From Oryzias latipes (lineage: Eukaryota; Chordata; Actinopteri; Beloniformes; Adrianichthyidae), in the NCBI RefSeq assembly GCF_002234675.1, contig NC_019862.2, positions 24,796,160 to 24,860,159 of the forward strand: 64,000 bases of DNA. Direction: 5' to 3'. Shown one piece after another: positions 43,531-54,329 of this stretch (within the stretch, counting starts at the first letter, position 1; every line of letters starts with the position of its first letter). Made by a program: the position numbers and the translations under genes. The notes beneath the pieces were generated by a model. That model was not told the DNA's origin. It did not search any database and worked only from the letters and a program-made list of their open reading frames with translations.

Positions 43531-46500
43531 ATGCCCGAAGATTCAAAACCGAGGTAAGGAGGCTGTGCATAAGCGGGTGCTCGCCACTAGGCGGTCGAAT
43601 AGCAGCGGCACAGAGCAGCCGCGGTTGGCGGCATGAAAGAAGCGAATCTCTGTCAGTAGCGCTTGTTGTGGCTGAAGAACCGGCTCTCCTTACGCAGCTG
43701 TACTCCAGTCCAGCGTGTAGACCAGCTCTTCGTACAAAAAAGGGGGGCCTTTCAGTGCTTTAACAGTTCAGCTGCACGTGCATCTAAAGATGTCATGCTT
43801 TACAACAATCACGCGCGTGATTCTCAGCAGTGTCTGCAGCAGTGCACGCGCGCATGGCGGCTTGACCACTGGGCTGTTATCTGCTTTGGTCCAACTGATA
43901 AGATTCTGAGAAGATCTGAGGATTCCTGCTAAACAAACCCGATGGTTCAGACCAGACTTCATTCATTTGTTTATTAAATAAATTAAAAAAGCAAACTTGA
44001 AGACACTTGATGGTTTGATCTGTTCATTAAAATCACTTCTATCAACATTAGTAGAACTATGCTGCTTTTCTGTGGCAGGGAGCAAACTCCTTCTGTTTCA
44101 GCCAATCACAGTGGGGCGGGCGCTGACATCATAACTGATCTTCTTAACCCTTATCATGGATTTTGTACATGTTTGTCACCAAGGGCGGATCAAGACTATT
44201 CTGTGGCCCGGGGCTAACATTTTTTGAGGGCCCCACAACACGACAAAGGAGACAGTCAAGGAAATCTTGATAAATGATTCACATTTAAACATATATCCCA
44301 AATGCTTTGAAATATTTTCAGAAAGCATAACATTTTTGTCTCCAACCAAAAAAAGGAGGAACTCATTGTGTACTTAATGGGTTTTGACTTTTGTTATTTA
44401 CAAACATATTTACAGATGAAAGAAAATGTTTACTTTCTTCATTAAAGTGTATTGACTTTTGCAGTTTTTTAAGTTAATATTTTCTGCATGACCAGAAGCC
44501 TCCCTACATGAAAAGTAACTGGAACACATGACTATTTCTAAATTACCTTTCATAATTTATGAACAAATGAAACATATTGACACCAGATTAAATATGTAAT
44601 TGTTTCAGGGTCCAGGCATGGAACACCAGTGCTGGAGATGGGCTGGAGGGCTTCAAAGCCCACGCTGTTTTCCAGGAGATTAGCAAGAAGCTACAGGAGG
44701 TAAATGTGGGGAAACATAGCTGCCTCACCCACAGCGGGACACACTCTCGTTCCTCATGCAAGCTTTTCCTCTCCTCCAGGATGGGGAGCAGTTTGTGAAG
44801 AAAATCGGTGGAGTTTTTGCTTTCAAAGTGAGGGACGGCCCGAACGGACAGGAGGCCACCTGGTTTGTGGACGTGAAGAACGGCAGAGGCAGCGTTCACA
44901 CGGACACGGGTGAGGACAACTGCAGGAGACAACAAAAACGTTGAAGGAGAGACTCTGGCGTTCCTGACTTTTACCTGTCGCGCCATTTTGTGACTGCCTG
45001 CAGATAAGAAGGCTGACTGCACCATCGCCATGTCTGACGCCGATCTGCTGGCTTTGATGACGGGGAAAATGAACCCCCAGACTGTAAGTGTTCAGCCTTT
45101 GGGTAGGGAGAAGAAGGCATGATACCAGTCATGGTGGAATGATAAGAACCTCTGTGATCCATGTCAGACTTGGAATCCTTTCAGGACTGTTCTGTTTGTG
45201 CTTCAGTGTGTAAACTCTGTTCTGCTAGTCATGCAGGACTATGTGACGCCTCCAGCAGCAACAACCACAGCATCCTGGTGTTTGAGCACTTCTTCTGTTT
45301 GTTGCTCATATCTGCTGGTGGATCAGTTTAAGCCTAAGCTGACCCACAGCTTACTCGAAGTCCGATTGGACCAGTGCTTTGGGCATTCCTGGACCTCCCT
45401 CATAAAGGATGCAAAATAGTTTCAGAAATGTGCCGATTTGAACAAGAGCTGTGACGGTGTGGGATTTTTGATCACCGCGGTGATGAACCAGCAGGGGGCG
45501 GGGTGTCGTGGTTAACTGAAGCCCCCCCCCAAAAAAAAAACACAAAAAAAAACACAAAATCCCCCGACGGCCGCGTTGCAAATGAATACAATTACAACGC
45601 AGTATTCTTTATTAACCAATAACAGTAACTACTAACTATCTAGCTAATGAACAAACCATATACCTTATTTTCCGGACTATAAGTTGCTCCGGAGTATAAG
45701 TCGCACCAGCCCAAAAATGCATTATAAAGTAGAAAAAACACAGACAAGTCGCACTGGAGTATAAGTCGCATTTTGACGGGAAATTTATTTGACAAAATCT
45801 GAGACCAAGAACTAATAACTTGCACAACCTCATATGACACAATCATAGCAGACTGTTTATGTCATAATTTCACAGTAAATCTTTCTCATACTTATTTATT
45901 TATTCCTTTCATGAAGCATCATTGTCCAACTAATACTCTGTTTTCATCCTGTATTTGTAGAAACAGTTGTCATTTTTATTGCATTTCTGAATCTATGAAA
46001 TCATTGGAAAAAAGAATATTATTTTGTTAGCCTTCAAGATCTTACTGTAAAAAAAGTTTGCTGATTCTCTGAGTCACTTAACATACTCTTAACACTTAAC
46101 ATACCTCATTGACCCAGGAACATCATCTCTGTTCCTCACAAATGAACATAACAGGAGGGTTAACAATGTATTTATTTCAGTTTAGTTCTAATATAAGTCG
46201 CTGCGGATTATAAGTCGCACCCCTTGCCAAACTATGAAAAAAAAGGGCGACTTATAGTCCGGAAAATACGGTAGGTGTTGTAGAATGACTGTGTGTATTT
46301 GTGTCAGTGCGCTGAGTGTGTAGGAGGAAGGAGCGCACACAAGTGTGTTGGGGGGGTGTGTTGATTCTTCTGCAGCAGACCGCTCTGAAGCTGCACGCCA
46401 GGTTTCACCTGTGCTCTCTGGTACAGACATCTTCTCAGAATATGATATATTGCCCAGTAATAAACAGTCTGCAGACACTTTGTCATCTTTCCGGTAGCCA

Positions 46501-47878
46501 TGAAGCCTGGCACCCATGAGGAACGCCATGCAGGAGTGCAGGATTTATACAAACACGTAACTTTGTGCTACACAAAATAGTTCCCAAACAAAACATGTAG
46601 TGATATTCATCGAAAGCTAACGGTGCACGTTCGGTGTTACTGAGTGAAAAAGAACAGTAAAAACCCCCCCAACGCGAAATCCTCCGGCGGGCGGCCGTGT
46701 CGCGCACTCAAGAACGCACGCAGCTTGTAAGGGAAATGAATATAATGGAAATGAATAATTAGAACGCAGTAAATTTGTGGTATTTCCTCGCGAAACGGAA
46801 ACTTCTGTTGTAGAATCAATGAGGATGTGCTTCTGAAACCGCACGCGCGCGTGTGTGAGTAGAGGGAGCGCGCCGCCTGCAGCGCAGAGGCAGTGACAGC
46901 CGCTGCGCAGCCCAGGGTGAGAGACACGGTGCAGGGAGTGAAGGAGAACAAGTCTGAACACAGGACTAGCAGAAAAAGTAAATTATCAGCAAAGATGATT
47001 TAGTTTCATGTTTTTATCATAGTTCCAAAAAAAAACTTAAAATCCAACATTCTTTATAGCAAAATTAATTGAGGTGTCGTCCATTAATGTCTAACGATGG
47101 ACATTTCATCTGGCATTATCCCATACATAGGCTGTAAACTTTAGGGTCACTTCTCCCACACGTGACTGGGGGCGTCTGGTTTATGAACACATTTTTGGTA
47201 AAGCACTTAGCATCGAGTTTGAAGCGTGTCAAAAAAGAGGCTGCAGATGCGAATTTGAAGCGTGAATCGCGCTTGGTGTGGACGCAGCATTTTCTCCCAA
47301 AATTTCCACTTAAACTCCAGTGCTAGATATGATTTTTGTTTTTCTTATTCATGATGCATCTTTTCGGCTGCTGCGACTTATACCCCAGAGCGAGTTAAAG
47401 TTAAAAAAAATAAAGTAATTCAGTTTTCGTATTTGTTAGTTCCCCCCTACATGACATTCCAAATAGATCCCCCCCCTCTCCCCTCCCCCGTTGTCAATTG
47501 ACAATGAATGTTGGACGTTTAGCAACAATAACACACTGCTGGAGGATCTAGACCACTCTGTGCTGTCGTGCGCTCTCAAACGTGCCCAGCTCTTGTTTGG
47601 GTCATTTGGTCAACCTTTGTTGCCTTCGACCTACTTTCTCCAGATCCAGATAATCTGTAGACTCACCAAACCAGCAGCCGGACCTTCAGTCTCGCATTAA
47701 AATCAGATTCACAGCCATTCTAATGAGACCCCCTTCTCCTTTCTCAACCCCCCCACCCCTCCTATCCCATCTGGTTTGGCAGGCGTTCTTCCAGGGCAAA
47801 CTGAAGATTACTGGAAACATGGGGCTTGCCATGAAGCTGCAGACCCTGCAGCTGCAACCAGGCAAAGCCAAGCTGTAG
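43531..47878 (+). CDS. scp2: Sterol carrier protein 2 (stand-alone SCP2 form)
   Basis: The gene encodes 139 residues in five exons: 43531-43553, 44609-44699, 44780-44909, 45004-45083 and 47783-47878. All junctions are GT-AG and keep frame. SCP2 binds and transfers fatty acyl-CoAs, sterols and phospholipids, mainly in peroxisomes. The domain starts near residue 20 with [18 protein letters not shown] and continues with [48 protein letters not shown] and [15 protein letters not shown]. The C-terminus is AKL, a peroxisomal PTS1. The length is like the human pre-SCP2 form (143 residues). No thiolase domain precedes it, and exon 1 (MPEDSKPR) follows its own CpG-rich promoter. It could be the fish scp2b paralogue rather than the SCPx locus. 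The ATG has A at -3. Confidence 0.93.
45470..46960. repeat. Repeat block in scp2 intron 4, interrupted by a TA-flanked MITE
   Basis: Two related segments flank the MITE. One (about 45530-45660) has 'gacggccgcgttgc' and 'aattacaacgcagta'. The other (about 46660-46790) has 'gcggccgtgtcgcgc' and 'aattagaacgcagta', in the same orientation. The CpG-rich end at 46840-46930 belongs to the same block. The class is not recognised. The frames of 104-114 codons here have no domains. Confidence 0.45.
45663..46271. mobile_element. TA-flanked MITE (Tc1/mariner-like termini)
   Basis: The left end is CCTTATTTTCCGGACTATAA, and the right end read inward is CCGTATTTTCCGGACTATAA, near-perfect inverted repeats flanked by TA (45661-45662 and 46272-46273). 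Internal 'ataagtcgca' motifs recur next to both ends. A TA duplication points to the Tc1/mariner superfamily. It lies in scp2 intron 4 inside another repeat. Confidence 0.8.
47090..47292 (-). mobile_element. Harbinger-like terminal fragment
   Basis: The right edge reads 'cttggtgtggacgcagca'. Reverse-complemented, this is a 'tgctgcgtccacaccaag' terminus close to the fish Harbinger end seen at 31943. Only about 200 bp of similar-looking sequence follows, in scp2 intron 4. Confidence 0.45.
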
Positions 47879-48201
47879 AGGAGAAGCAGGCTCTTCTGAG
47901 CGAGGCGGGGGCCACCCAGCTGGTCCAACCAGAGGGTATTGAAGGACAGATGATTGATTTCCTGATTGAGCGTCCTCTGACTCTCTCATGATTGTGGTGA
48001 CAGCCTGCTAGGATTGGGACTGTGGTACTAACCTCTGTGAGCACTTCTCCACGAAGAAGACTCCCTTCTGTTGGGAGCGTCTGCACTGCGTCTTCATCCG
48101 CCTGATAGTCTAAGTGCCTCCTGGTGTCAGACTGGTGGTCCTGTTCACGGTTGTAACCCACTGCTGCTTTCTCTGTTGTGATCTTGAACTGATTTTTACT
48201 A

Positions 48202-48207
48202 AATAAA
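48202..48207 (+). terminator. scp2: Polyadenylation signal of scp2
   Basis: AATAAA about 325 bases after the scp2 stop codon, followed by a T-rich stretch (gtctttctctgttttctttt). Distance and context are typical for a short vertebrate 3' UTR. Confidence 0.65.
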
Positions 48208-48214
48208 CTAGTCT

Positions 48215-49610
48215 TTCTCTGTTTTCTTTTGCGGTTCCTTTCGTCCAGATGGTCACCGCTCTTTTGAAACGCTGATATTCCTGCAGGCAGAAACAGAGGC
48301 TGGATCCTCTGGAAACTTAGTCTTTCAGCTCTGCAGCCGTATGAACAGATAAACTAACCATGGTGACATCCTGACTCAGAATTTTCACTACTCATCACCT
48401 CCCTTTTTACTAGAAACAGTTTGTGATTTATTGTTTCTTTCTCAGACCTGCTGCTTTGCTGCCTTTTGCTGGTTCTGTTTATTCGGTCCAATAGTTTAAA
48501 CAAGCAGTACAGGATCAGAAAGACTTCTGATTGAAAAGTTTTTTTTTTTTTTTTAAACAATATAAGATGCTGACTTGTCAAGTTTTTGACAATAAGAACT
48601 ACCCAGAGGTACTTAAAGTCTGAACACTGTCAACTTAGGTTTCTTTTGCTCTTGTGCATGTATGTCCAATAATAAATTTTGATTTTTTTTGTGGTTCTAT
48701 TTATATTTTAAGACTTAAAAAAATGAAATATTTTTTGTTTTATGGGAGATTATTTTAACTTTGAAAAAATATTTTAAATTACTTCATATTTTTTTAGACT
48801 CAAATCTAATTTTTTTTTTTTTTAAGAATGTAACCATCGGTGACAGATTTTTTTTCTTTCCAGATTTCCTTTTTTTGGTTTTAAAAATGTAATCTATAGC
48901 AAGCCAAATGATCAGGATGCCTCACCAAATGACATGAAAAACATCAATAAAAACTAAAATGTCCGTTCTGCAAAACTAAAAAAGAAAAGGTTATCTGCAT
49001 TTTTAATTTGATGTTCATGAATGTGGGTGACGAGCTCTGCACTGTTTTCAGCAAACACACATCCACTCATCCAGATGTTACTAATATTTAAATGTACAAA
49101 ACTCCAGCTGCTGCGCACATGCAAGACAGTCAGGGGCACTGCAAAGCTCTCAGGGGCGTCAAGGTTAAAGTCACGAGGATCCCACTAACCATTGCTCATG
49201 ACCCTGACATAAAGAAAAACTGCTCGTTAGTATGTTGGTTAAAAAATTTATAGTAAAGTTAATAAAATGTTTTATAAACGCAATGAATTCCATTATTATA
49301 TACCATCAGTTCAGGAACAACATTTGACATAAAGTCAAAGCCAAAACAATCATGCGAATCAAGAACAGCAAGTGTGAGTATCGGGATGGAGAAATGTCCA
49401 GGTGTCTATTTTCAAGAACAAGAGAAGAGTTGTGGAAACTACAGAGAAACAAAGCCAATGAGTCACAATAAACCAATTGGAAAAAGTGACTTCATGCCAG
49501 AGAATAAAACCACAGATGAAATACTCGCTTTGAGGATGTTTCTGGAGGAGTACAGAGAAGGTCAGCACGACCTTCATTGTGTTTTTGTAGATTTAGTGAA
49601 TGATCTAAAA
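48215..49610. other. Unassigned intergenic DNA
   Basis: AT-rich sequence with T runs at about 48540-48554 and 48811-48824. Short frames only, no domains, no gene supported. Confidence 0.45.
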
Positions 49611-49611
49611 G

Positions 49612-50200
49612 TCCAATTTATCTTTTGATCTATTTTAAAAATGTTCCCAGTGGTCTTTTAATTATGATTATACTGGTTTTAGATCTAAAAACGTTTTCTA
49701 GCACATAGTTTCTGCAGAGTGGCAGGAGTTCATCAGAAATTCACCTCTGAGTTATGAGATACACCGTTGGCATGGAGTAAGCCTTCCCATCATGCCTTTG
49801 TTTACGATCTCTCCTGCTAGCTTCCATCTCCTCGCCACCCCAACCTAACATCACTGGTGCAACAAAATTGGTGAGCAATATTGGAGCTATCCAGCTGTAA
49901 AGTTTTGAGCCTCATACCAGCTCAGTAAAGGAAAACAAAGACATTAGTAGATCTATTTTTCTGCAAGTGGATGTATCCGTAAGGAGTTGAGGGAGCTAGT
50001 GGCTGCTTATTATTGTTTGTACATAACTATAAGATCTTTCAAACTGCATTTTTTCATCTGCCCGTGATGCACCACGATTGGAATAACGACATACTCAGTA
50101 ACATAGTTTTAATCGTAATATTCTTTCTTTTTGCCCTGAGAGAAAAATGCTAAAAGAACACATTAAAAACATGAAAAACAAAATACAGATCTTTTGGTAT
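49612..50200 (+). repeat. Unclassified interspersed repeat family A, longest copy
   Basis: Plus-strand copy with the most complete order of blocks: AAAGTCCAATTTATC (49609-49623), 'cccagtggtcttttaatt' (49647), 'gcatggagtaagccttccc' (49773), 'ttggagctatccagctgta' (49880) and 'aaaatgctaaaagaacac' near 50145-50162. No coding content or target duplication is clear. Confidence 0.65.
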
Positions 50201-50313
50201 CATTTAACAGGAAAGATCTGTGGTTTGTATGAAAAATTATGAAATGATACATGATAGAAACGTACAATGACATTAAAAGTGCCTTCTGGTCAGTGCAGTA
50301 GTCATCCTTTTAA

Positions 50314-50518
50314 CCCTTGTGCTATCTTAGATGACCTCACCCTTGCATTGACGTGTTCTCCCTACCATGACAAAGGTGGATAAAGGTGGAAAGATTTCAT
50401 GTAATCCATGGACACCAGTGAAGATCACAAATCATTGAAGAAAAAAGGTTCAGTGCACTGTCTAGTGGGTCTAGATGACCCAACTCCCAATGTTAAAGTG
50501 ACTAGGACAGCACAAGGG
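50314..50518 (-). mobile_element. TTAA-type MITE, copy 3
   Basis: TTAA lies at 50310-50313 and TTAC at 50519-50522 (one mutation from TTAA). The element starts CCCTTGTGCTATC and ends GACAGCACAAGGG, in the opposite orientation to 1228-1432 and with the same length of 205 bp. Confidence 0.85.
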
Positions 50519-50547
50519 TTACACAGTCAGACTGTAATGTCTTAACC

Positions 50548-50757
50548 ATGATCAAGACCAAAGAGCTGTTGAACGACACCCGTGTCAAGACAGTAGACCT
50601 GAAAAAGACTGGTATGAAGCAATCTAAGATAAGCGTGTAGTTTATTGAAAAGAGATCAACGAGTGGAGCAATTATTAAAAAAATGAAGAAATACGAGATC
50701 ACTGACACTCTCCCTCCACCTCGAGCTCCATGCAAGATCTTACTAGGTGGAGGAAAA
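50548..50757 (+). pseudogene. Tc1-like transposase N-terminal fragment
   Basis: The frame from ATG 50548 reads MIKTKELLNDTRVKTVDL, then KKTGMKQSKISV, a stop, and FIEKRSTSGAIIKKMKKYEI and TDTLPPPRAP. This is the helix-turn-helix (paired-like) region of fish Tc1 transposases, where 'KTKELS-D-R-KIVDLHKAG...' and 'TVGAIIRKWKKY' are family features. The remainder, with the DDE catalytic domain, is absent. The internal stop makes it non-functional. Confidence 0.8.
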
Positions 50758-50861
50758 TTATCTTAATAACAGTGAGGAAAGATTCCAGGAGGTGCTCCAA
50801 TATGTGCTAAAATTGTTAAAACCGGAGAAATTATAATAAAAGTAATTAATATAAAGTAAGC

Positions 50862-51155
50862 TCACAAACTAACATAATTTATAAGAAAAGATCCAGGTTT
50901 AACATGATTAGGCAGTTGGATAAAAACTGTCCTGTAGCTTTTGCCTGAAGGCAACAAGTCAAACAGGGAGTGTCCGGGTGTGAAGCGTCTGATGATGTTT
51001 TTTGCTCTGTTGAGGCAGCAGGAGCTGTGGAGGGTTTCCAGAGTGGGGAGAGTGTAGCCAACAATCTTAGATAAGTACACTTGAGTTTTGCAGGACATGA
51101 ATGAGAGCAGTAAGATAGTGGTGAGATGTGCTATAGGTGTGACAGAGGAGTTCAA
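50862..51155 (-). pseudogene. Non-LTR retrotransposon ORF2 C-terminal fragment
   Basis: The minus-strand frame reads CLNRAKNIIRRFTPGHSLFD then LLPSGKSYRTV. Fish LINEs end ORF2 with 'RA-NI...P-H-LF-LLPSG-RYRS'-type sequence after the reverse transcriptase (recalled knowledge). No upstream reverse-transcriptase motifs are visible, consistent with 5' truncation. It lies just after the Tc1 fragment in the opposite orientation. Confidence 0.65.
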
Positions 51156-51707
51156 TGGTGAGGTTACAAGGAGCCGAGGTAAAGAAGGTGGAAGACCTTT
51201 AAGTACTTTGTGTCAACAGTACAGAGCAACATATAGAGTGGGAATGTGGTGAAGAGATGTGTGCAGGGAGGTTGGAATAGGTGGAGGTAGGTTTCAGGTG
51301 TGAAAGCAAGAAATCATCAGATGTTTTTTGAAACAAATGCAAGGAAGCAGATTGAGATTGTCTGCAGACACTAAGAGGACGGACAGTAATTGTTTTGGTA
51401 AAGAGCGTTGAGGTCGGAGCAACAATGAAAGGAGACTAAAGAGTTTGTAGGACATGTGACTGAGGAGGATGCAGATGAAAGGGCTGGACATAGATGATTC
51501 ACTTTGGTAACCTCTAAAGAAAGCAAAGAAGAAGAACATTATATTGTAAATGTAAACCTTAAAACCTTTAAATGAGCTCATTTAAATAAGAAAAATTGTG
51601 TTTAAATATATTGAACCTCGTTTGAATAAATTAATAAAAACACCAAATCAAACTGTGCAGAAGCCAGTGGAATATTGAAATCTTCCTGTTAAGTATGAAT
51701 ATTGTAC

Positions 51708-52250
51708 TGTCACAGTCTTCAGTTCTGTTTTTGTTTTCCAACCTGTTGTGTCTTGTGTGCAGATTGGCTGTGGGTTCACCTGGACGGCTCCGCCTCTCTC
51801 ATGTAGCTTTCCATGAGGGGCACTCAGCTGTCTGCACTTTAGGCTAATTTGTTTGTACTCCTGTAAGTGTGTCCGTTTCTGCTCTCTGTGTCGGAGTGTT
51901 TCATAAGTTTAGTCTGTATCATGCGGGTTCCAAGTCCTGTTATTTTTTATGGAGTTTTTTTTTTCCCCACCTAGTTTGGTGTTTTTTGTTTTATTATCCC
52001 TTGTGCTATCCAAGGCACTTTAACATTGGGAGTTGGGTCATCTAGACCCACTAGACAGTGCGCTGAACCTTTTTTCTTCAATGATTTGTGATCTTCACTG
52101 GTGTCCATGGATGACATGAAATCTTTCCACCTTTATCCACCTTTGTCATGACAGGGAGAACACGTCAATGTTAGGGTGGGGTCATCTAAGATAGTTAAAT
52201 GAACTCTGGATCTTCCCTCAGCTTTGGAGTCTGGTCCTGCATTTGGGTTA
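51708..52250 (+). repeat. Possible solo LTR interrupted by a MITE
   Basis: It starts TGTCACAGTCTTCAGTTCTG and runs through T-rich sequence to 51997, where MITE copy 4 interrupts it. It resumes with 'tctggtcctgcatttgggtt' at 52230. A 'cctgcatttgggtcc' end is common in fish gypsy LTRs. The right boundary and a target duplication are not defined. Confidence 0.35.
51998..52194 (+). mobile_element. TTAA-type MITE, copy 4
   Basis: Same orientation as the copy at 1228-1432. The left flank is TTAT (51994-51997) and the right flank TTAA (52195-52198). The last eight bases of the right inverted repeat (cgcaaggg-type end) are missing, so the copy ends GATAG directly against TTAA. Confidence 0.75.
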
Positions 52251-54329
52251 TCCTGATATACTGCAACATGTACATTTTAGGATTGGTGAACACACAAGGA
52301 CAGGTTGTTCTGGATCCTATTGCATGGAACTTCACTTCTCCAAACTCCAGATTTTGTCTTAAAGCTCCTAAATCAGCCGCATCATATAGTGAAAAGACAT
52401 AAAACCAGCTCAGACATCTACCCCCTGAGCTTTTGTGGATGTTAGTCAGGAATCTGTGTGGGACTGCTGTTAGAGTTGTGCATTTAAGAATGCTGCTTGT
52501 GGAGCTGAACTCCAGCTTCACTGCATTTTCACAAATTTTCAAGAGTTTTGTTTGGAAAGTGGTCAGTTCTTATCAGCAGACAGCTTTTTGAACTTTTCCT
52601 GACATGTCTGTTGTGGAAAGTTCAGTTTCAAGTTTTGGGGGGTGGGAGTCAAAGTGCCCCGGGAGCGAAACACGAGAAAAGGGAAAACATTTGTGTTTTT
52701 GGCTCTGGGTCAGGTCGGAGCTGTGTCTCGTTCCCTTCCTCTCCACTCTATCGTTTCTTCTCCTCAACCTTCCCTCTCACATCTGGGTGGTGTCTGCTGG
52801 GGACAGCATGCCTGCTATGGACCGGACTTCAGGTTTCTGTGGACTTCAGCGTCTGCCGTTCTGAGGAGGTAAGGGACGTTGGTGGGGTGCAGATTTGGGC
52901 TATTATGTTGTAGGGCAAAGACAAAGTGCGAAGCATCCTCCATGTTTGCATGACAGTCGTGGCACATTCCATTCACAGCTGCAGGAAAGCCAGGATTTTC
53001 ACTTCAAGCCTACAAACGAAGCACTTAAATGTTGTGTTGTCTCTCAGCATCTTACTCTGTGACCCCTGGATGACCTAAAGCTTTTGATGGGAGGGCAATG
53101 TGCAGAAAACCATGCCTGCTGTGGGTGTGCCCTCAGCTGTCAATGCCCCTGAGAGCTTCTGCAAAGTGTTTTTTCTGATGAGACACAAAGGAGAGGGGGG
53201 TCAGGGATAACTCCAAAGATCTTTTTGTGTTTGCATGGCTTTCAAGGGCTTTTCCTAGCTTTTTTTTCACCCATAACTCTTCCACATGTAGGGGGGAGTT
53301 TAAGCCTCTAAAAGGCTGAAAATGGAATTTATTTTGAACTGAAGCTGAATTTTTTTTTCAAAGATGGTCAGTTGATGAAGTGCAAGCTCAGCTTTAGCCG
53401 TAGTTTTAGAGCACATTTCTGTTGATTAACTTTAGCATTTTTTAAATATGATCATCCACTGACGCCGCTCAGACTCACTGAATACATTCATGCGTGAACA
53501 CACACACACACAAAACAGTCGCACATCCAACTTCTCAGGACCTGTTATTTTCCCCATCTTGTTTTCATTTGAGTCATTTTTTCCACTGGAACTCTGTTTT
53601 TCCTATAACCACGTGTCCCTCTGCTCCAAGCTGTAATCGATCATGAACATGTCCTGTATGGGGGGGGGGGGGCTGCAGAATCAAGCTGACATGTTGCAGC
53701 TTTCTGCCCGTCTCTTTACACCCCTCCACATATTATTACCATGGTAACAATATGCTACTTCCGACAGATTATTCATGTCAAACATCAGTAATAGCCCGAC
53801 CAAAGCAAGAGATCAGCCCATTCAGGATCACAGGAACCAGTTTAGGAACAAAGTGGGTCTGAAGAGATTATTGATTCAGGGAATTGATGGATTTAATTTT
53901 GTGGGTTTTGCTTCTTTATCAGCAAGTTTATATGTGGACTGAAATTTAGAGAAAAGATATTTCTAATATGTTCTGATGCTTCAGTTTCAGCCCTTCTGGA
54001 TCTCTGTGACCCTAGATTTGTTGATTTGCTCTTCCTGACATTGATGCTGCAAGATTTACCCAGAATCTGCAGGAGTCTCTCTCCTTTAACACAAGGTTTT
54101 GACAAAACTTTTACATAAAATCTTTGCAAATCTGAGCCGTGTTGTTAGTCTAGGGTTAGCGACAGTCACTGTCAAGAATGAACATTTCCCACTGTACTGT
54201 CATCCTCTACTTTTTAACAAAGTCTTTTTGGAAACACTTCTTTGAGCCACTGTTTCATAGTTCTGTTTTTATGTCCCTCTTCTGAGCATGGCCAAAAATA
54301 CCAATTGTCAAAGATGAACTAATAAGAAT
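52251..54329. other. Spacer upstream of podn; may hold its first exon
   Basis: No coding exon is supported. A candidate non-coding podn exon ends at 52868 (see its own entry). A G run of 12 lies at about 53659-53671. Frames of 76-121 codons at 52.5-52.9 kb are in mutually overlapping frames with no domain. Confidence 0.4.
52560..52868 (+). promoter_or_regulatory. podn: Candidate non-coding first exon of podn
   Basis: 'Ctgaggag|gtaaggg' at 52868/52869 is a strong splice donor in a GC-richer stretch with no readable gene. The first podn coding exon has an acceptor at 55489/55490, so a 5' UTR exon upstream is expected. This is the best donor that I see, but the link is inferred. Confidence 0.3.

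Noticed and set aside
44190-44260. 'Gtggcccggggct' and 'gagggcccc' block in scp2 intron 1 as another hAT end
   Set aside because: It looks somewhat like the subterminal 'gggcccc' blocks of the 4441-6620 element, but no terminus or 8-bp duplication could be found.
46617-46961. Minus-strand frames of 104-114 codons in scp2 intron 4
   Set aside because: They fall in a CpG-rich repeat block, overlap each other in different frames and have no domain.
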